In this document: positions 17,167 through 25,581 of the stretch, piece by piece
Position numbering within the stretch: position 1 is the stretch's first letter
Layout of the letters: each line of letters opens with the position of its first letter
DNA from: Clostridium vincentii
GTDB taxonomy: Bacteria; Bacillota; Clostridia; Clostridiales; Clostridiaceae
Assembly (NCBI RefSeq): GCF_002995745.1
Contig: NZ_PVXQ01000002.1
Span: 114,768 to 178,767 of the forward strand
Length of the DNA stretch: 64,000 nucleotides
Reading direction: 5' to 3'
Notes under the pieces: generated by a model
What the model was told of the DNA's origin: nothing
The model's database searches: none
Seen by the model: the letters and a program-made list of their open reading frames with translations, nothing else
Made by a program: the position numbers and the translations under genes

Positions 17167-17220
17167 TTAACATGGATTAACATTCTTTTAGCATTACTTA
17201 ACTTGGTGCCAAGATATAAT
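17167..17220 (+). promoter_or_regulatory. phnG promoter: four-repeat Pho-box-like array plus palindrome
   Basis: Heptamers TTAACAT (17167), TTAACAT (17177), TTAGCAT (17188) and TTAACTT (17198) are spaced 10, 11 and 10 bp, followed by TATAAT at 17215-17220. There is no good -35. This is the layout of PhoP-activated promoters in Firmicutes, where direct repeats about 11 bp apart replace the -35. CTTGG-TG-CCAAG (17202-17213) overlaps the last repeat and abuts the -10, so it is a likely repressor site, perhaps for the PhnF-type protein. Confidence 0.7.
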
Positions 17221-17243
17221 TCAAATTGTAAGGAGTGGATGGA

Positions 17244-17666
17244 ATGAATAGAAGGAAACGGACAGAGATATTAATAAAAAGTAGAAATGATTTAGCTAAA
17301 AAATTAGCTGATGATATCAAGGATAAATATGAAATTAAAGAAATAGAGGCTCCAAATCATGGGCTTGTAATGATAAAAATAAGAGAAACTGCGAAGAAGG
17401 AACTTTTTTACCTAGGAGAAATTTTTGTAAGTGAAGCAAAGGTATATATAGAAGGAGTTCTAGGTTTGGGTATTGTTGCGGGAGATAGAGAAGAATTGGC
17501 CTTAAATCTAGCAATTATAGATGGGGCCTGCAAAAAGAATTTAGAAGAGACTGGTCACTGGGAAAAGTTTTTATTGGAGGAAGAAGCGCAGATAAGAGAA
17601 AGAGAAAAGAAAATAGAAGAAGGTGTTTTAAAAACAAAGGTAGATTTTACTACTATGGATATTTAG
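17244..17666 (+). CDS. phnG: C-P lyase complex subunit PhnG
   Basis: The 140-residue protein is a subunit of the PhnGHIJ core complex that couples ATP to phosphonates and cleaves the C-P bond. RKRTEILIKSRNDLAKKLAD at the start and the central FYLGEIFVSEAKVYIEGVLGLGIVAGD match PhnG. ATG 17244 follows AAGGAGTGG at normal spacing; GTG 17235 lies within that site. It is the first gene of the Pho-box-led operon; phnH follows after 11 bases. Confidence 0.92.
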   Translation: MNRRKRTEILIKSRNDLAKKLADDIKDKYEIKEIEAPNHGLVMIKIRETAKKELFYLGEIFVSEAKVYIEGVLGLGIVAGDREELALNLAIIDGACKKNLEETGHWEKFLLEEEAQIREREKKIEEGVLKTKVDFTTMDI

Positions 17667-17677
17667 GAGGGATTTAT

Positions 17678-18268
17678 ATGAAACTAGATTCAATACATGA
17701 CCTACAGGGGGTCTATAGAAAAGTTTTAAATGCAATGGCAAGACCTGGGGTTATAGAAAATATAAACCAAGAAGCGGAAAAAGTAGATATTGAATTGGAC
17801 TGCTTTAAGGGAACATTTCTTTTAATGCTAATGCTTTTGGATGGGGAAGTTACCTTCCATATTATTTCAGAAAATACTATGAATATAACTAGTTTAGTAA
17901 GTCAGATGACATATGCAAAGATAAGGCCTTTAGATGAAGCAGACTATATTTTTGTTTTAAGCGATGCTAATTCTAAAAGATTAGCATTAGCATATAGGAA
18001 AAGCAAAATTGGAGATTTAGTCAATCCTAATAGCTCGGCCACTATAATAGCTGAATTTGAAGAGATAAAAAAAGGTACACAGTTAGAGCTTGTTGGACCT
18101 GGAATAAAGGAAGCAAATAGGATTTCAATAAGTGAAAGTAGGGCTTGGATAAGAGCTAGAAAAGAAAAAAATCAAGAATATCCTTTAGGAATTGATGGAA
18201 TATATATTGATAAAAAAGGTAATGTTATGTGTCTGCCTAGAACTACTCAGATTAAGGAGGAGAGCTAA
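17678..18268 (+). CDS. phnH: C-P lyase complex subunit PhnH
   Basis: The 196-residue structural subunit of the core complex has the usual N-terminus (HDLQGVYRKVLNAMARPG), the internal DADYIFVLSD-like segment DEADYIFVLSDAN, and the C-terminal GIDGIYIDKKGNVMCLPRTT. It resembles a PLP-fold relative without cofactor. Its length is typical. AGGAGGG precedes the ATG. The phnI start codon lies one base after the stop, so translation is probably coupled. Confidence 0.93.
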   Translation: MKLDSIHDLQGVYRKVLNAMARPGVIENINQEAEKVDIELDCFKGTFLLMLMLLDGEVTFHIISENTMNITSLVSQMTYAKIRPLDEADYIFVLSDANSKRLALAYRKSKIGDLVNPNSSATIIAEFEEIKKGTQLELVGPGIKEANRISISESRAWIRARKEKNQEYPLGIDGIYIDKKGNVMCLPRTTQIKEES

Positions 18269-18269
18269 A

Positions 18270-19388
18270 GTGGGATATGTGGCAGTAAAAGGTGGGACCA
18301 AAGCTATAGAAGAATCTATAAATAGATTAAAATACGAGAGATTAAAAAAGGGAGAAGTTAGTGATGTTAATAACATAATTGCTTCAATGAGAGGACTTAT
18401 TGACCAGGTTATGTCAGAGGCAAGTCTATATTCTCAGGAATTAGCAGCCATAGCAATTAAGCAATCAGAAGGTAATATGGAAGAAGCAGTTTTTTTACTA
18501 AGGGCATATAAGTCTACTCTGCCTAGAAAACATTATACAAGAACAGTTGAATCAAGGGATATGTGGGTAGAGAGAAGAGTATCAGCATCCTTTAAGGATA
18601 TTCTTGGAGGTCAGATTTTAGGAGCAACCTATGACTATACTCATAGATTAATAGATTTTGATTTAATAGATGAATCTAAAGAAGAGACAAAAATATGGCT
18701 TGAAAATTTTGAAAAAGAGTTAGAAGAAGCTGAAAAATCTGAAATTGATTTAAGACGGTTACCTAAGGTATTAGAGTATTTAAGAAAAGGGGGGCTAATT
18801 AAGGATCATCAGGATAATAATGAGCCTCCTATGGATATAACCAAGAAAAGTATTGAGTTTCCAACAAAAAGAAGTGAGCGATTGCAAAGTTTAACAAGGG
18901 GACAAACTGGAGGGGTTAACTCTTTAGCATATTCAGCTTTAAGGAGTAGTGGAATTACACACCCAACTGTCGGTGAAATTAGAGTTGGAAGACTCCCTTT
19001 ATATATAGAAGAACCCCTGTCTAGTGGAGAAGGCGAAGAGGAAGACTACTATATTGGTGATATAAAGGTAACAGAAGTTGAAATGTTTATCCCTAGTTCA
19101 TCTAAAAACGATGGAGGGGAACATGAACAAGAATTTGATATTGGCTATGGTATTTGTTATGGACAGAATGAAACAAAGGCAATATCTATGAGCATTCTAG
19201 ATGAATGTTTAGAAAAAAAGGATAAAAGATATCCTACAGGAGATGAGGAGTTTGTACTACTAAGTATAGATTCAGTAGAGTCTACAGGCTTTTTATCCCA
19301 TTTGAAATTGCCTCACTATGTAACATTCCAATCAACTCTTGATAGTGTTCGTAAAACTCGTAAAAAGGAGGAAGTTCATGAAGGTTAA
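18270..19388 (+). CDS. phnI: C-P lyase subunit PhnI (nucleosidase-like)
   Basis: The 372-residue subunit, together with G, H and L, displaces adenine from ATP with the phosphonate to give ribose-1-phosphonate triphosphate. MGYVAVKGGTKAIEESI is the standard PhnI N-terminus, so the start is GTG 18270, preceded by AAGGAGGAG. The in-frame upstream ATGs inside phnH give a non-family extension. RLQSLTRGQTGGVNSLAYSALR and LPHYVTFQSTLDSVRK are further family motifs. The end overlaps phnJ by 11 bases. Confidence 0.94.
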   Translation: MGYVAVKGGTKAIEESINRLKYERLKKGEVSDVNNIIASMRGLIDQVMSEASLYSQELAAIAIKQSEGNMEEAVFLLRAYKSTLPRKHYTRTVESRDMWVERRVSASFKDILGGQILGATYDYTHRLIDFDLIDESKEETKIWLENFEKELEEAEKSEIDLRRLPKVLEYLRKGGLIKDHQDNNEPPMDITKKSIEFPTKRSERLQSLTRGQTGGVNSLAYSALRSSGITHPTVGEIRVGRLPLYIEEPLSSGEGEEEDYYIGDIKVTEVEMFIPSSSKNDGGEHEQEFDIGYGICYGQNETKAISMSILDECLEKKDKRYPTGDEEFVLLSIDSVESTGFLSHLKLPHYVTFQSTLDSVRKTRKKEEVHEG

Positions 19389-20235
19389 GTATAATTTTGC
19401 ATTCTTTGATGAGGGATCTAAGAGAGAAATCCGAAGAGCTACTTTAAAAGCTGTGGCTATACCTGGTTATCAAGTGCCGTTTGCATCACGTGAAATGCCA
19501 ATTGGTAGAGGCTGGGGAACTGGTGGATTGCAGTTAACCTTATCCCTAATAGGTAGAGAAGATATATTAAAGGTTATAGACCAAGGTGCTGACGAATCAG
19601 TTAATGCAGTAAATATAAAAAAGTTAGTGAAAAAAACCACAGGAGTAGAGACTACTGATGAAACAGATAAGGCTACTTTAATCCAATCAAGGCATAGAAT
19701 TCCAGAAGTACCTTTAAAGATGGGACAAATTCTAGTACTTCAAGTACCAATACCAGAGCCATTAAGGCTTGTAGAACCCAGCGAATATAGGACAAAAAGA
19801 CTTCATAGAGACAAGGAATATAGTGGAGCTTGGCTTATGTTATTCGAACAAATTATAAAATACGGAACTATGGCTACAGGGGCAGATCACCCTGTGATGG
19901 TTAATGATAGATATGTTATGGCACCAAGTCCAATACCTAGGTTTGATAATCCTAAAATGAATTATTCAGAGTTATTAATTCTTCTAGGGGCAGGAAGAGA
20001 AAAAAAGGTTTATGCAGTTCCTCCCTATACAAAGGTTGAATCCTTAGCTTTTGAGGACTATCCTTTCCAAAAAGAAAACTTTGAGGATAAGCACTGTGGA
20101 TTATGTGGAAAAACAGGCGTGTATATGGATGAACTTGTGGATAAAAATACAGGTCAAACCTATTACCAATGTAATGATACAAGTAATTGTCTTAAGACTT
20201 TAAATGAAGAGAGGTTTTATAATGAAGATCTTTGA
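19378..20235 (+). CDS. phnJ: C-P lyase PhnJ (radical SAM-type)
   Basis: This is the enzyme that breaks the carbon-phosphorus bond of ribose-1-phosphonate 5-phosphate to release the alkane and 5-phosphoribosyl 1,2-cyclic phosphate. The cluster cysteines C240, C243 and C265 and the thiyl-forming C271 (CGLC ... CNDTSNC) lie one position from E. coli C241, C244, C266 and C272. GYQVPFASREMPIGRGWGTGG is the other hallmark, seen in part. ATG 19378 follows AAAGGAGG; the longer frame starts inside phnI. Its length of 285 is standard and all key residues are intact. It overlaps phnK by 14 bases. Confidence 0.96.
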   Translation: MKVKYNFAFFDEGSKREIRRATLKAVAIPGYQVPFASREMPIGRGWGTGGLQLTLSLIGREDILKVIDQGADESVNAVNIKKLVKKTTGVETTDETDKATLIQSRHRIPEVPLKMGQILVLQVPIPEPLRLVEPSEYRTKRLHRDKEYSGAWLMLFEQIIKYGTMATGADHPVMVNDRYVMAPSPIPRFDNPKMNYSELLILLGAGREKKVYAVPPYTKVESLAFEDYPFQKENFEDKHCGLCGKTGVYMDELVDKNTGQTYYQCNDTSNCLKTLNEERFYNEDL

Positions 20236-21067
20236 AAAACCTATTTTAGAAGTCAAAAATCTTAGAAAACAGTTTGGTGAAGGCTGTGAGTATTGCAGAG
20301 AAATTAGTGAGGAGAAGTTAGAAAAAAATTATTGTCCTAAGTGTGGAACTGTATATGCTTGCCAAGATGTTTCCTTCGAAGTTTATGAAGGCGAAATTCT
20401 TGGAGTTGTAGGAGAAAGTGGAAGTGGTAAATCTACTATGATGCAAAGTCTATACTTTGATGATCAGGTTACAAGCGGAGAGCTATATATTACAAATTAT
20501 AAGGAAGGAACTAAAAATATTTTTGAAGAATCCTCTCAGCAAAAGACATTTATAAGGAATAATTTGTTTGGTAAAGTTTATCAAAATCCAATGCTAGGTC
20601 TTAAAATGGATTTTTCTTGTATAGGTAATATCGCTGAAAAGTTAATTTCATCTGGAAATAGAAATGTTGGATTTATGACGCAGAGGGCAAAGGAACTTTT
20701 AGACCATGTTAATATCCCTATATTTAGAATGAAGGAAGCTCCAAGAAATTTTTCAGGAGGTATGCAGCAAAGGGTACAGATAGCAAAAGCATTATCTAAT
20801 AATCCACCTATATTACTTTTAGATGAGGTGACTACAGGCTTAGATTTATCAGTACAGGCTAATGTTCTTGATTTAATAAAGAAACTTCAACGGGAGCTAA
20901 ATATAAGTATGGTAATAGTTTCTCATGATTTAGGAGTAATTAGAATGCTAGCAGATAGAACGATAGTTATGTTAAATGGGAAGGTTGTGGAAAGTGGTTT
21001 AACAGATCAGATTTTAGAGGATCCTAAGCACCCATATACACAACAATTAGTTCAATCGCTATTATAA
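20222..21067 (+). CDS. phnK: C-P lyase ABC-type ATPase PhnK with extra Cys cluster
   Basis: The 281-residue ABC ATPase docks on the PhnGHIJ core. Walker A is GESGSGKS (64-71), the signature is FSGGMQQR and Walker B is ILLLDEVTT. Between the first strand and Walker A lies an insert with C22-x2-C25 and C38-x2-C41 plus C47, resembling a zinc ribbon. E. coli PhnK lacks it. The ATG at 20222 has GAGAGG upstream. Dipeptide-transporter ATPases are relatives, but the position in the operon decides for PhnK. Confidence 0.92.
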   Translation: MKIFEKPILEVKNLRKQFGEGCEYCREISEEKLEKNYCPKCGTVYACQDVSFEVYEGEILGVVGESGSGKSTMMQSLYFDDQVTSGELYITNYKEGTKNIFEESSQQKTFIRNNLFGKVYQNPMLGLKMDFSCIGNIAEKLISSGNRNVGFMTQRAKELLDHVNIPIFRMKEAPRNFSGGMQQRVQIAKALSNNPPILLLDEVTTGLDLSVQANVLDLIKKLQRELNISMVIVSHDLGVIRMLADRTIVMLNGKVVESGLTDQILEDPKHPYTQQLVQSLL

Positions 21068-21080
21068 GGGGGTAAAAACT

Positions 21081-22256
21081 ATGTACTTATTAACTAATGG
21101 AAAGATAATTACAGAGAATGGAATTATAGAGGGTTATGAGCTTTTAATTCAGGAGAATTTGATTAAAAGAATAGCAAAGGACGGAGAAATAGAGAGAAAA
21201 GATTTAGAGATAATAAATACTGAAGGAGCTTTTATTTCACCAGGATTTATAGATATACATTCGGATTATATTGAGAATATGGCATCTCCAAGGCCTACAA
21301 GTGTTATGGATTTTGAGCTAAGTCTAAGAGAGGCAGAAAAAGTCCTTATAAATACAGGTATTACAACAATGTTTCATTCTTTATCCTTTTATGATAATGA
21401 TTTATTTGAGCACAAACCAGTAAGAAAGAGAGAGAATGTAAAAAAACTTGTGGATGTTATTAGTAAAGTTCATAATCAGAGGCATTTAATAAGACATAGA
21501 TTTCATGCAAGATTTGAGATTGATAATATAAATGAAGTTGAGACTGTAAAAGGATATATAAATGAAGGAAAAATTCATCTTTTATCATTTATGGATCATA
21601 CTCCAGGACAAGGACAATATAGAAATATAGAAATGTACAGAAAAATCCTAAAGGGATATAAGGATGTTACTGATGATGAAATAGATTCAATGGTAGATGA
21701 AAGAAGAAATAAAGAAATACTAACAATTGAAGTAATAAAACAAATGGCAAGGCTTGCTTTGAGAAATGGTATAGCAGTAGCATCCCATGATGATGATACT
21801 GAAGAAAAAATAGACCTAGTAAAAAGCTTTGGAGCAAGCATAAGTGAGTTTCCAATTACTATAGAGGTGGCAAGAAAAGCAAAAAGAGCAGGCCTGCTTA
21901 CTATTGCAGGAGCTCCAAATGTACTTCTTGGAGGTTCTCATGCAGGTAACCTTTCAGCAATTGAGGCTATAAAAGAAAAGGCAATAGATATTTTATGCAG
22001 TGATTATTATCCAGCAGCAATGCTTCATTCAATATTTACTCTTAGTGAAAAATATGGAGAAGATTTATGTGAAATGTTTAAGTTAATAACCATTAACCCA
22101 GCAAGAGCAGTGAAACTTGATAATACAATAGGGTCAATAGAAGAAGGTAAAAAGGCAGACCTTTTAATAATAGATAGACTTGAGGACAAAATGCCAGTAA
22201 TAACATCAGTATTTGTTGATGGAAAGCTAATTTCTAAAACAAATTATAGAATGTAA
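21081..22256 (+). CDS. phnM: Ribose-1-phosphonate triphosphate diphosphatase PhnM
   Basis: This amidohydrolase-superfamily enzyme removes pyrophosphate from ribose-1-phosphonate 5-triphosphate, giving the PhnJ substrate. Metal-site motifs: IDIHSDYIE, FMDHTPGQGQ, ASHDDDT, GGSHAGN and LCSDYYPAAMLHS, in the order expected of PhnM. Its length of 391 is normal. AAGGGGGTA precedes the ATG. The next gene begins 2 bases after the stop. Confidence 0.94.
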   Translation: MYLLTNGKIITENGIIEGYELLIQENLIKRIAKDGEIERKDLEIINTEGAFISPGFIDIHSDYIENMASPRPTSVMDFELSLREAEKVLINTGITTMFHSLSFYDNDLFEHKPVRKRENVKKLVDVISKVHNQRHLIRHRFHARFEIDNINEVETVKGYINEGKIHLLSFMDHTPGQGQYRNIEMYRKILKGYKDVTDDEIDSMVDERRNKEILTIEVIKQMARLALRNGIAVASHDDDTEEKIDLVKSFGASISEFPITIEVARKAKRAGLLTIAGAPNVLLGGSHAGNLSAIEAIKEKAIDILCSDYYPAAMLHSIFTLSEKYGEDLCEMFKLITINPARAVKLDNTIGSIEEGKKADLLIIDRLEDKMPVITSVFVDGKLISKTNYRM

Positions 22257-22258
22257 TT

Positions 22259-22882
22259 ATGAGTAATATAGTTTTGGCAGATGGACCTTATGTAGACGAA
22301 AACTCTAAGTTAATAAATACAAATTTAGGAAAGTATACGGAAATTTCTCAAGGCTGTACCTTGGAAAATGTATTTATGGGGGATTATTCTTATTGCTGTG
22401 AGTATTGTATATTACAGAATGTTACAGTGGGCAAGTTTGCAAATATAGCAGCTATGACTAGAATTGGAGCAACTCAACATCCAATAGAAAGAGCAAGTCT
22501 ACATCATTTTACCTATAGAAGAAAGAAATATGGTTTTGATTCTCAAGAAGATGTTGAATTTTTCAAAGCTAGAGAAGAAAATCAAGTTATCCTAGGAAAT
22601 GATGTATGGATTGGACATGGAGTAACTATAATGCCTGGAGTAAAAATTGGAGATGGGGCAGTAATCGGAAGTGGATCCGTTGTAACTAAGGATATTGAAG
22701 CTTACTCAGTCGTAGCAGGAGTTCCTACTAAAAAAATCAAGGATAGATTTCCTGAGAGAATAGCTACAAAATTGCAGGAAATTAAATGGTGGGATTGGAC
22801 CCATGAAAAGATAAAAGAAAATCTTAAAGATTTTCTTATTAATATAGATGAATTTATAGAAAAACATTATGAGAGTAGGTGA
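22259..22882 (+). CDS. Left-handed beta-helix acetyltransferase of phosphonate operons
   Basis: The 207-residue protein contains hexapeptide repeats, most clearly in residues 105-150 (VILGNDVWIGHGVTIMPG, VKIGDGAVIGSGSVVTKDI), and the xenobiotic acyltransferase end VAGVPTKKI. Such a hexapeptide protein is a recognised accessory of C-P lyase operons, where it is thought to acetylate an aminophosphonate or another intermediate. Its substrate has not been shown to my knowledge. Its position between phnM and phnL supports that role. The gene overlaps the first possible phnL start but not the chosen one. Confidence 0.85.
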   Translation: MSNIVLADGPYVDENSKLINTNLGKYTEISQGCTLENVFMGDYSYCCEYCILQNVTVGKFANIAAMTRIGATQHPIERASLHHFTYRRKKYGFDSQEDVEFFKAREENQVILGNDVWIGHGVTIMPGVKIGDGAVIGSGSVVTKDIEAYSVVAGVPTKKIKDRFPERIATKLQEIKWWDWTHEKIKENLKDFLINIDEFIEKHYESR

Positions 22883-22886
22883 GAAA

Positions 22887-23582
22887 ATGGAGGAAATATT
22901 AAATATACAAAACCTTAGCAAGTCCTTTACCATTCATAGTCTAGATAAGCATATAGTAGGATCTAAAAATATTAATATTAAGCTAGCTAAAGGAGATTTT
23001 ATAGGTATTACAGGTAAAAGTGGTAGCGGAAAATCTACTATATTAAAGTGTTTATATAGAACCTATTTACCAGATACAGGTGAAATTTGGTATGAGTCTA
23101 GTAACTTTGGAAGGATAAATTTAGCTGCTGCATCAGAAAGGGAGATAATTTATTTAAGAAAACATGAAATAGGATATGTTTCTCAATTTTTAAATGTTAT
23201 GCCTAGAACAACAGCAAAAGAAATTATAGAACAAGCTGTTTTAGAAATGGGACATAGTCAAGAACTTGCTAAAAAGCAGGCTGTGGATATGCTTGTACAT
23301 TTCGAATTAGATGAGGAGCTTTGGAACAGTTTCCCTAATAATTTTTCTGGGGGAGAAAAGCTTAGGTTAAATATTGCTAGAGCTATGGTTAAACACCCAC
23401 GGGTTCTTCTACTAGATGAACCTACAGCAAGCCTTGATAATGCTTCAAAATTAAAAGTTAGAGAACTAATTGAACAGCTTAAGGCCGAAGGCACTACCAT
23501 GATAGGAATTTTTCATGATATAGAATTTATGGAAGGATTGTGCGATAAAGTTTACAACATGCAAGCAGGAAATTTTATATAG
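22887..23582 (+). CDS. phnL: C-P lyase ABC-type ATPase PhnL
   Basis: The 231-residue ABC ATPase is required with PhnGHI for the first step of the pathway. Walker A is GKSGSGKST (about 42-50), the signature FSGGEKLRLNIARA and Walker B VLLLDEPTASLD. The PhnL-type IGYVSQFLNVMPRTTA distinguishes it from LolD-like transporters. ATG 22887 follows AGGTGAG; the upstream ATG at 22869 lies inside the preceding gene without a good site. The PHP gene follows after 24 bases. Confidence 0.92.
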   Translation: MEEILNIQNLSKSFTIHSLDKHIVGSKNINIKLAKGDFIGITGKSGSGKSTILKCLYRTYLPDTGEIWYESSNFGRINLAAASEREIIYLRKHEIGYVSQFLNVMPRTTAKEIIEQAVLEMGHSQELAKKQAVDMLVHFELDEELWNSFPNNFSGGEKLRLNIARAMVKHPRVLLLDEPTASLDNASKLKVRELIEQLKAEGTTMIGIFHDIEFMEGLCDKVYNMQAGNFI

Positions 23583-23606
23583 ATACATTGCAGAAGGAGG
23601 ATGATT

Positions 23607-24419
23607 ATGAGGGGAGATTTACATGTTCATACAAGTATTTCAGACGGGTCTTTAAATACGGAGAGAACATTGAAACTTGCTAAGAAAAATGGGGTGACCC
23701 ATCTAGGAATAGTAAATCATGATACAGTCAAGGGCTTAAAGGAAGCCATTGAATTAGGAAATGAAATGGGAATTAAAATTATTCCAGGAATAGAGATCTC
23801 GGCCTACGATTATAAAAATGATAGAAAGGTTCATATCCTTGGATATAATTTCAATTTAAAGGCTGAAAATATCAAGATGCTATGTAACCCCTTATTAGAA
23901 GAAAGAAACAAAAACAGTATTTGGCAATACAAAAGATTATTAGATGAAGGATATGATATAGATTTTGAGCTATTAAAAGAAAAAAGTAAGGATAGTGAAG
24001 CTATATATAAGCAACATCTAATGAGCTGTTTAGTAGAAAATCATTATACGGATGAGATTTATTCGGAATTATATAGGCGATTGTTTAAAAATGGGGGAGT
24101 GTGCGCAAGAGATATAGAATATATAAACGCTTTTGATGCTGTAGATGCAATTAAAAAAGATGGAGGCTTAGCAGTATTAGCTCATCCTGGACAATTAAAC
24201 TCCTATGATATTATTCCACAATTGCTCGCTAAAGGATTAGATGGAATTGAGATAGTTCATCCAAGCCATACCGAAAAGGATATAAAGAGGATTAAACAAA
24301 TTGCGGATTTTAGTGGACTTATTTTAACTGGAGGTAGTGATTTCCATGGAGCCTATAGTGAAAGTAAAACAGATATTGGAGAACTAGAATCTCCAGAAGC
24401 ATATTTACAGCTATTTTAA
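23607..24419 (+). CDS. PHP-domain cyclic phosphodiesterase (PhnPP-type)
   Basis: The 270-residue PHP metallo-phosphoesterase shows the metal-ligand blocks DLHVHTSISDGS, VNHDT, PGIEIS, AHPGQ and DFHG. A PHP enzyme of the same operon setting (Elen0235 of Eggerthella lenta) is reported to hydrolyse the cyclic ribose phosphate made by PhnJ, attacking both ester bonds. No phnP is present here, so this protein is the likely substitute. ATG 23607 is chosen because AGGAGG lies 8 bases before it; the ATG at 23601 abuts that site. It is the last gene of the first phn arm. Confidence 0.85.
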   Translation: MRGDLHVHTSISDGSLNTERTLKLAKKNGVTHLGIVNHDTVKGLKEAIELGNEMGIKIIPGIEISAYDYKNDRKVHILGYNFNLKAENIKMLCNPLLEERNKNSIWQYKRLLDEGYDIDFELLKEKSKDSEAIYKQHLMSCLVENHYTDEIYSELYRRLFKNGGVCARDIEYINAFDAVDAIKKDGGLAVLAHPGQLNSYDIIPQLLAKGLDGIEIVHPSHTEKDIKRIKQIADFSGLILTGGSDFHGAYSESKTDIGELESPEAYLQLF

Positions 24420-24436
24420 CTAAATACCAACAATAG

Positions 24437-24479
24437 TTAACAATGACTTAAAATTACATTAACCTTAGATAAATATAAT
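24437..24479 (+). promoter_or_regulatory. phnD promoter: three-repeat Pho-box-like array
   Basis: TTAACAA (24437), TTAAAAT (24448) and TTAACCT (24459) are spaced exactly 11 bp, followed 8 bp later by TATAAT (24474-24479). No -35 hexamer is needed in such an array. The arrangement repeats that before phnG and suggests common control by PhoP under phosphate limitation. Confidence 0.65.
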
Positions 24480-24521
24480 TATATATGAAAGAGAAAGATC
24501 AAATTTGAAAGGGGAATAATA

Positions 24522-25550
24522 ATGAAAAAAATCGTTACATTATTAATGAGTATAGCTATTGGGGTTGCTACTATTATAGGCCTTGCTGGATGTTCTGATA
24601 AAAAGACTTCAGATACTTTAACAATTGTATGGTATCCAAATGAATCTGGTGGAGATCTTGAAGCTGCAAGGAATGAGATAGGGGATATTATTACTAAGGC
24701 AACGGGGAAGAAAATAGAACATATGCTTACTACAGATTATGCTATAGCAATAGAAGCACTCGCAAATGATACTGCAGCTATAGGATTTATGGGAGCAGAA
24801 GGATATATAGAAGCTCACACTAAAAATGAGAACGTAATTCCATTAGCAATTGCAAGTGGAAAATCAGGAACAGTTGATGATGCAGTATATTATAGCTGGA
24901 TATCAGTTCCTACAGAAAATCAAGATGAATATAAAAAAGATGGAAACTATACACTAGATAACATTGTAGGTAAAAAGATGTCCTTTGTATCTAATAGTTC
25001 TACATCAGGATTTAAAGTTCCAACTTCAGGAATAATCTCATACTTCTCTAAGCAAGATAAGTGGAAAGATTTAACTAAGGATGATTTGATTCAAGGCGGA
25101 AGTGATAAATTCTTTAGTGATGTATTATATGGTGGATCTCATCAAGGTTCAGCAGTAAATCTAGTAACTGGTAAAGCTGATGTTGCAGCTTTCTGTGATG
25201 CTAATTTATTTAATTATGTAGATGTTGTAAGCGGTAAGATGAATGAGGTAGGTACTGTTTATAAGATTAAGGATAATGCAGCAGAACCATTTAATGAAAT
25301 GGCTGGTAAAAAGTTCACAGCAATTACAAGCACTCCAGTATTAAATGCACCATTTGTTATGAATACTAGCCTTATTTCAGAGGCTGATCAAACTAAACTT
25401 ATAGAGGCATTTACATCAGATGAAACTACTAATAACGCGAAAATATTCTTACCAAAAGATTCAACAGAAAAGGGATTCTTTAAGAAAGAAGGAAAAGAAA
25501 AGTTCTTAGAAGTTGAGGATGCATGGTTTGACCCTATAAGAAATATGTAA
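24522..25550 (+). CDS. phnD: Phosphonate ABC transporter substrate-binding lipoprotein
   Basis: The 342-residue exported lipoprotein captures phosphonates. It has a signal sequence with lipobox LAGC (Cys24) and the PhnD-family features TIVWYPNESGGDLEAAR, DYAIAIEALANDTAAIGFMG and HQGSAVNLVTGKADVAAF, seen in part. AAAGGGG precedes the ATG. It is first in the phnD-C-E-E transport unit behind its own Pho-box-like promoter. Phosphate or phosphite binding cannot be excluded by sequence alone. Confidence 0.92.
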   Translation: MKKIVTLLMSIAIGVATIIGLAGCSDKKTSDTLTIVWYPNESGGDLEAARNEIGDIITKATGKKIEHMLTTDYAIAIEALANDTAAIGFMGAEGYIEAHTKNENVIPLAIASGKSGTVDDAVYYSWISVPTENQDEYKKDGNYTLDNIVGKKMSFVSNSSTSGFKVPTSGIISYFSKQDKWKDLTKDDLIQGGSDKFFSDVLYGGSHQGSAVNLVTGKADVAAFCDANLFNYVDVVSGKMNEVGTVYKIKDNAAEPFNEMAGKKFTAITSTPVLNAPFVMNTSLISEADQTKLIEAFTSDETTNNAKIFLPKDSTEKGFFKKEGKEKFLEVEDAWFDPIRNM

Positions 25551-25581
25551 TAATAAATTGCAAGAAGGAGTTAACAAAAAA

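Noticed and set aside
18192..18269. Longer phnI start inside phnH
   Set aside because: The extension is not part of the PhnI family and the GTG at 18270 has an excellent AAGGAGGAG site.
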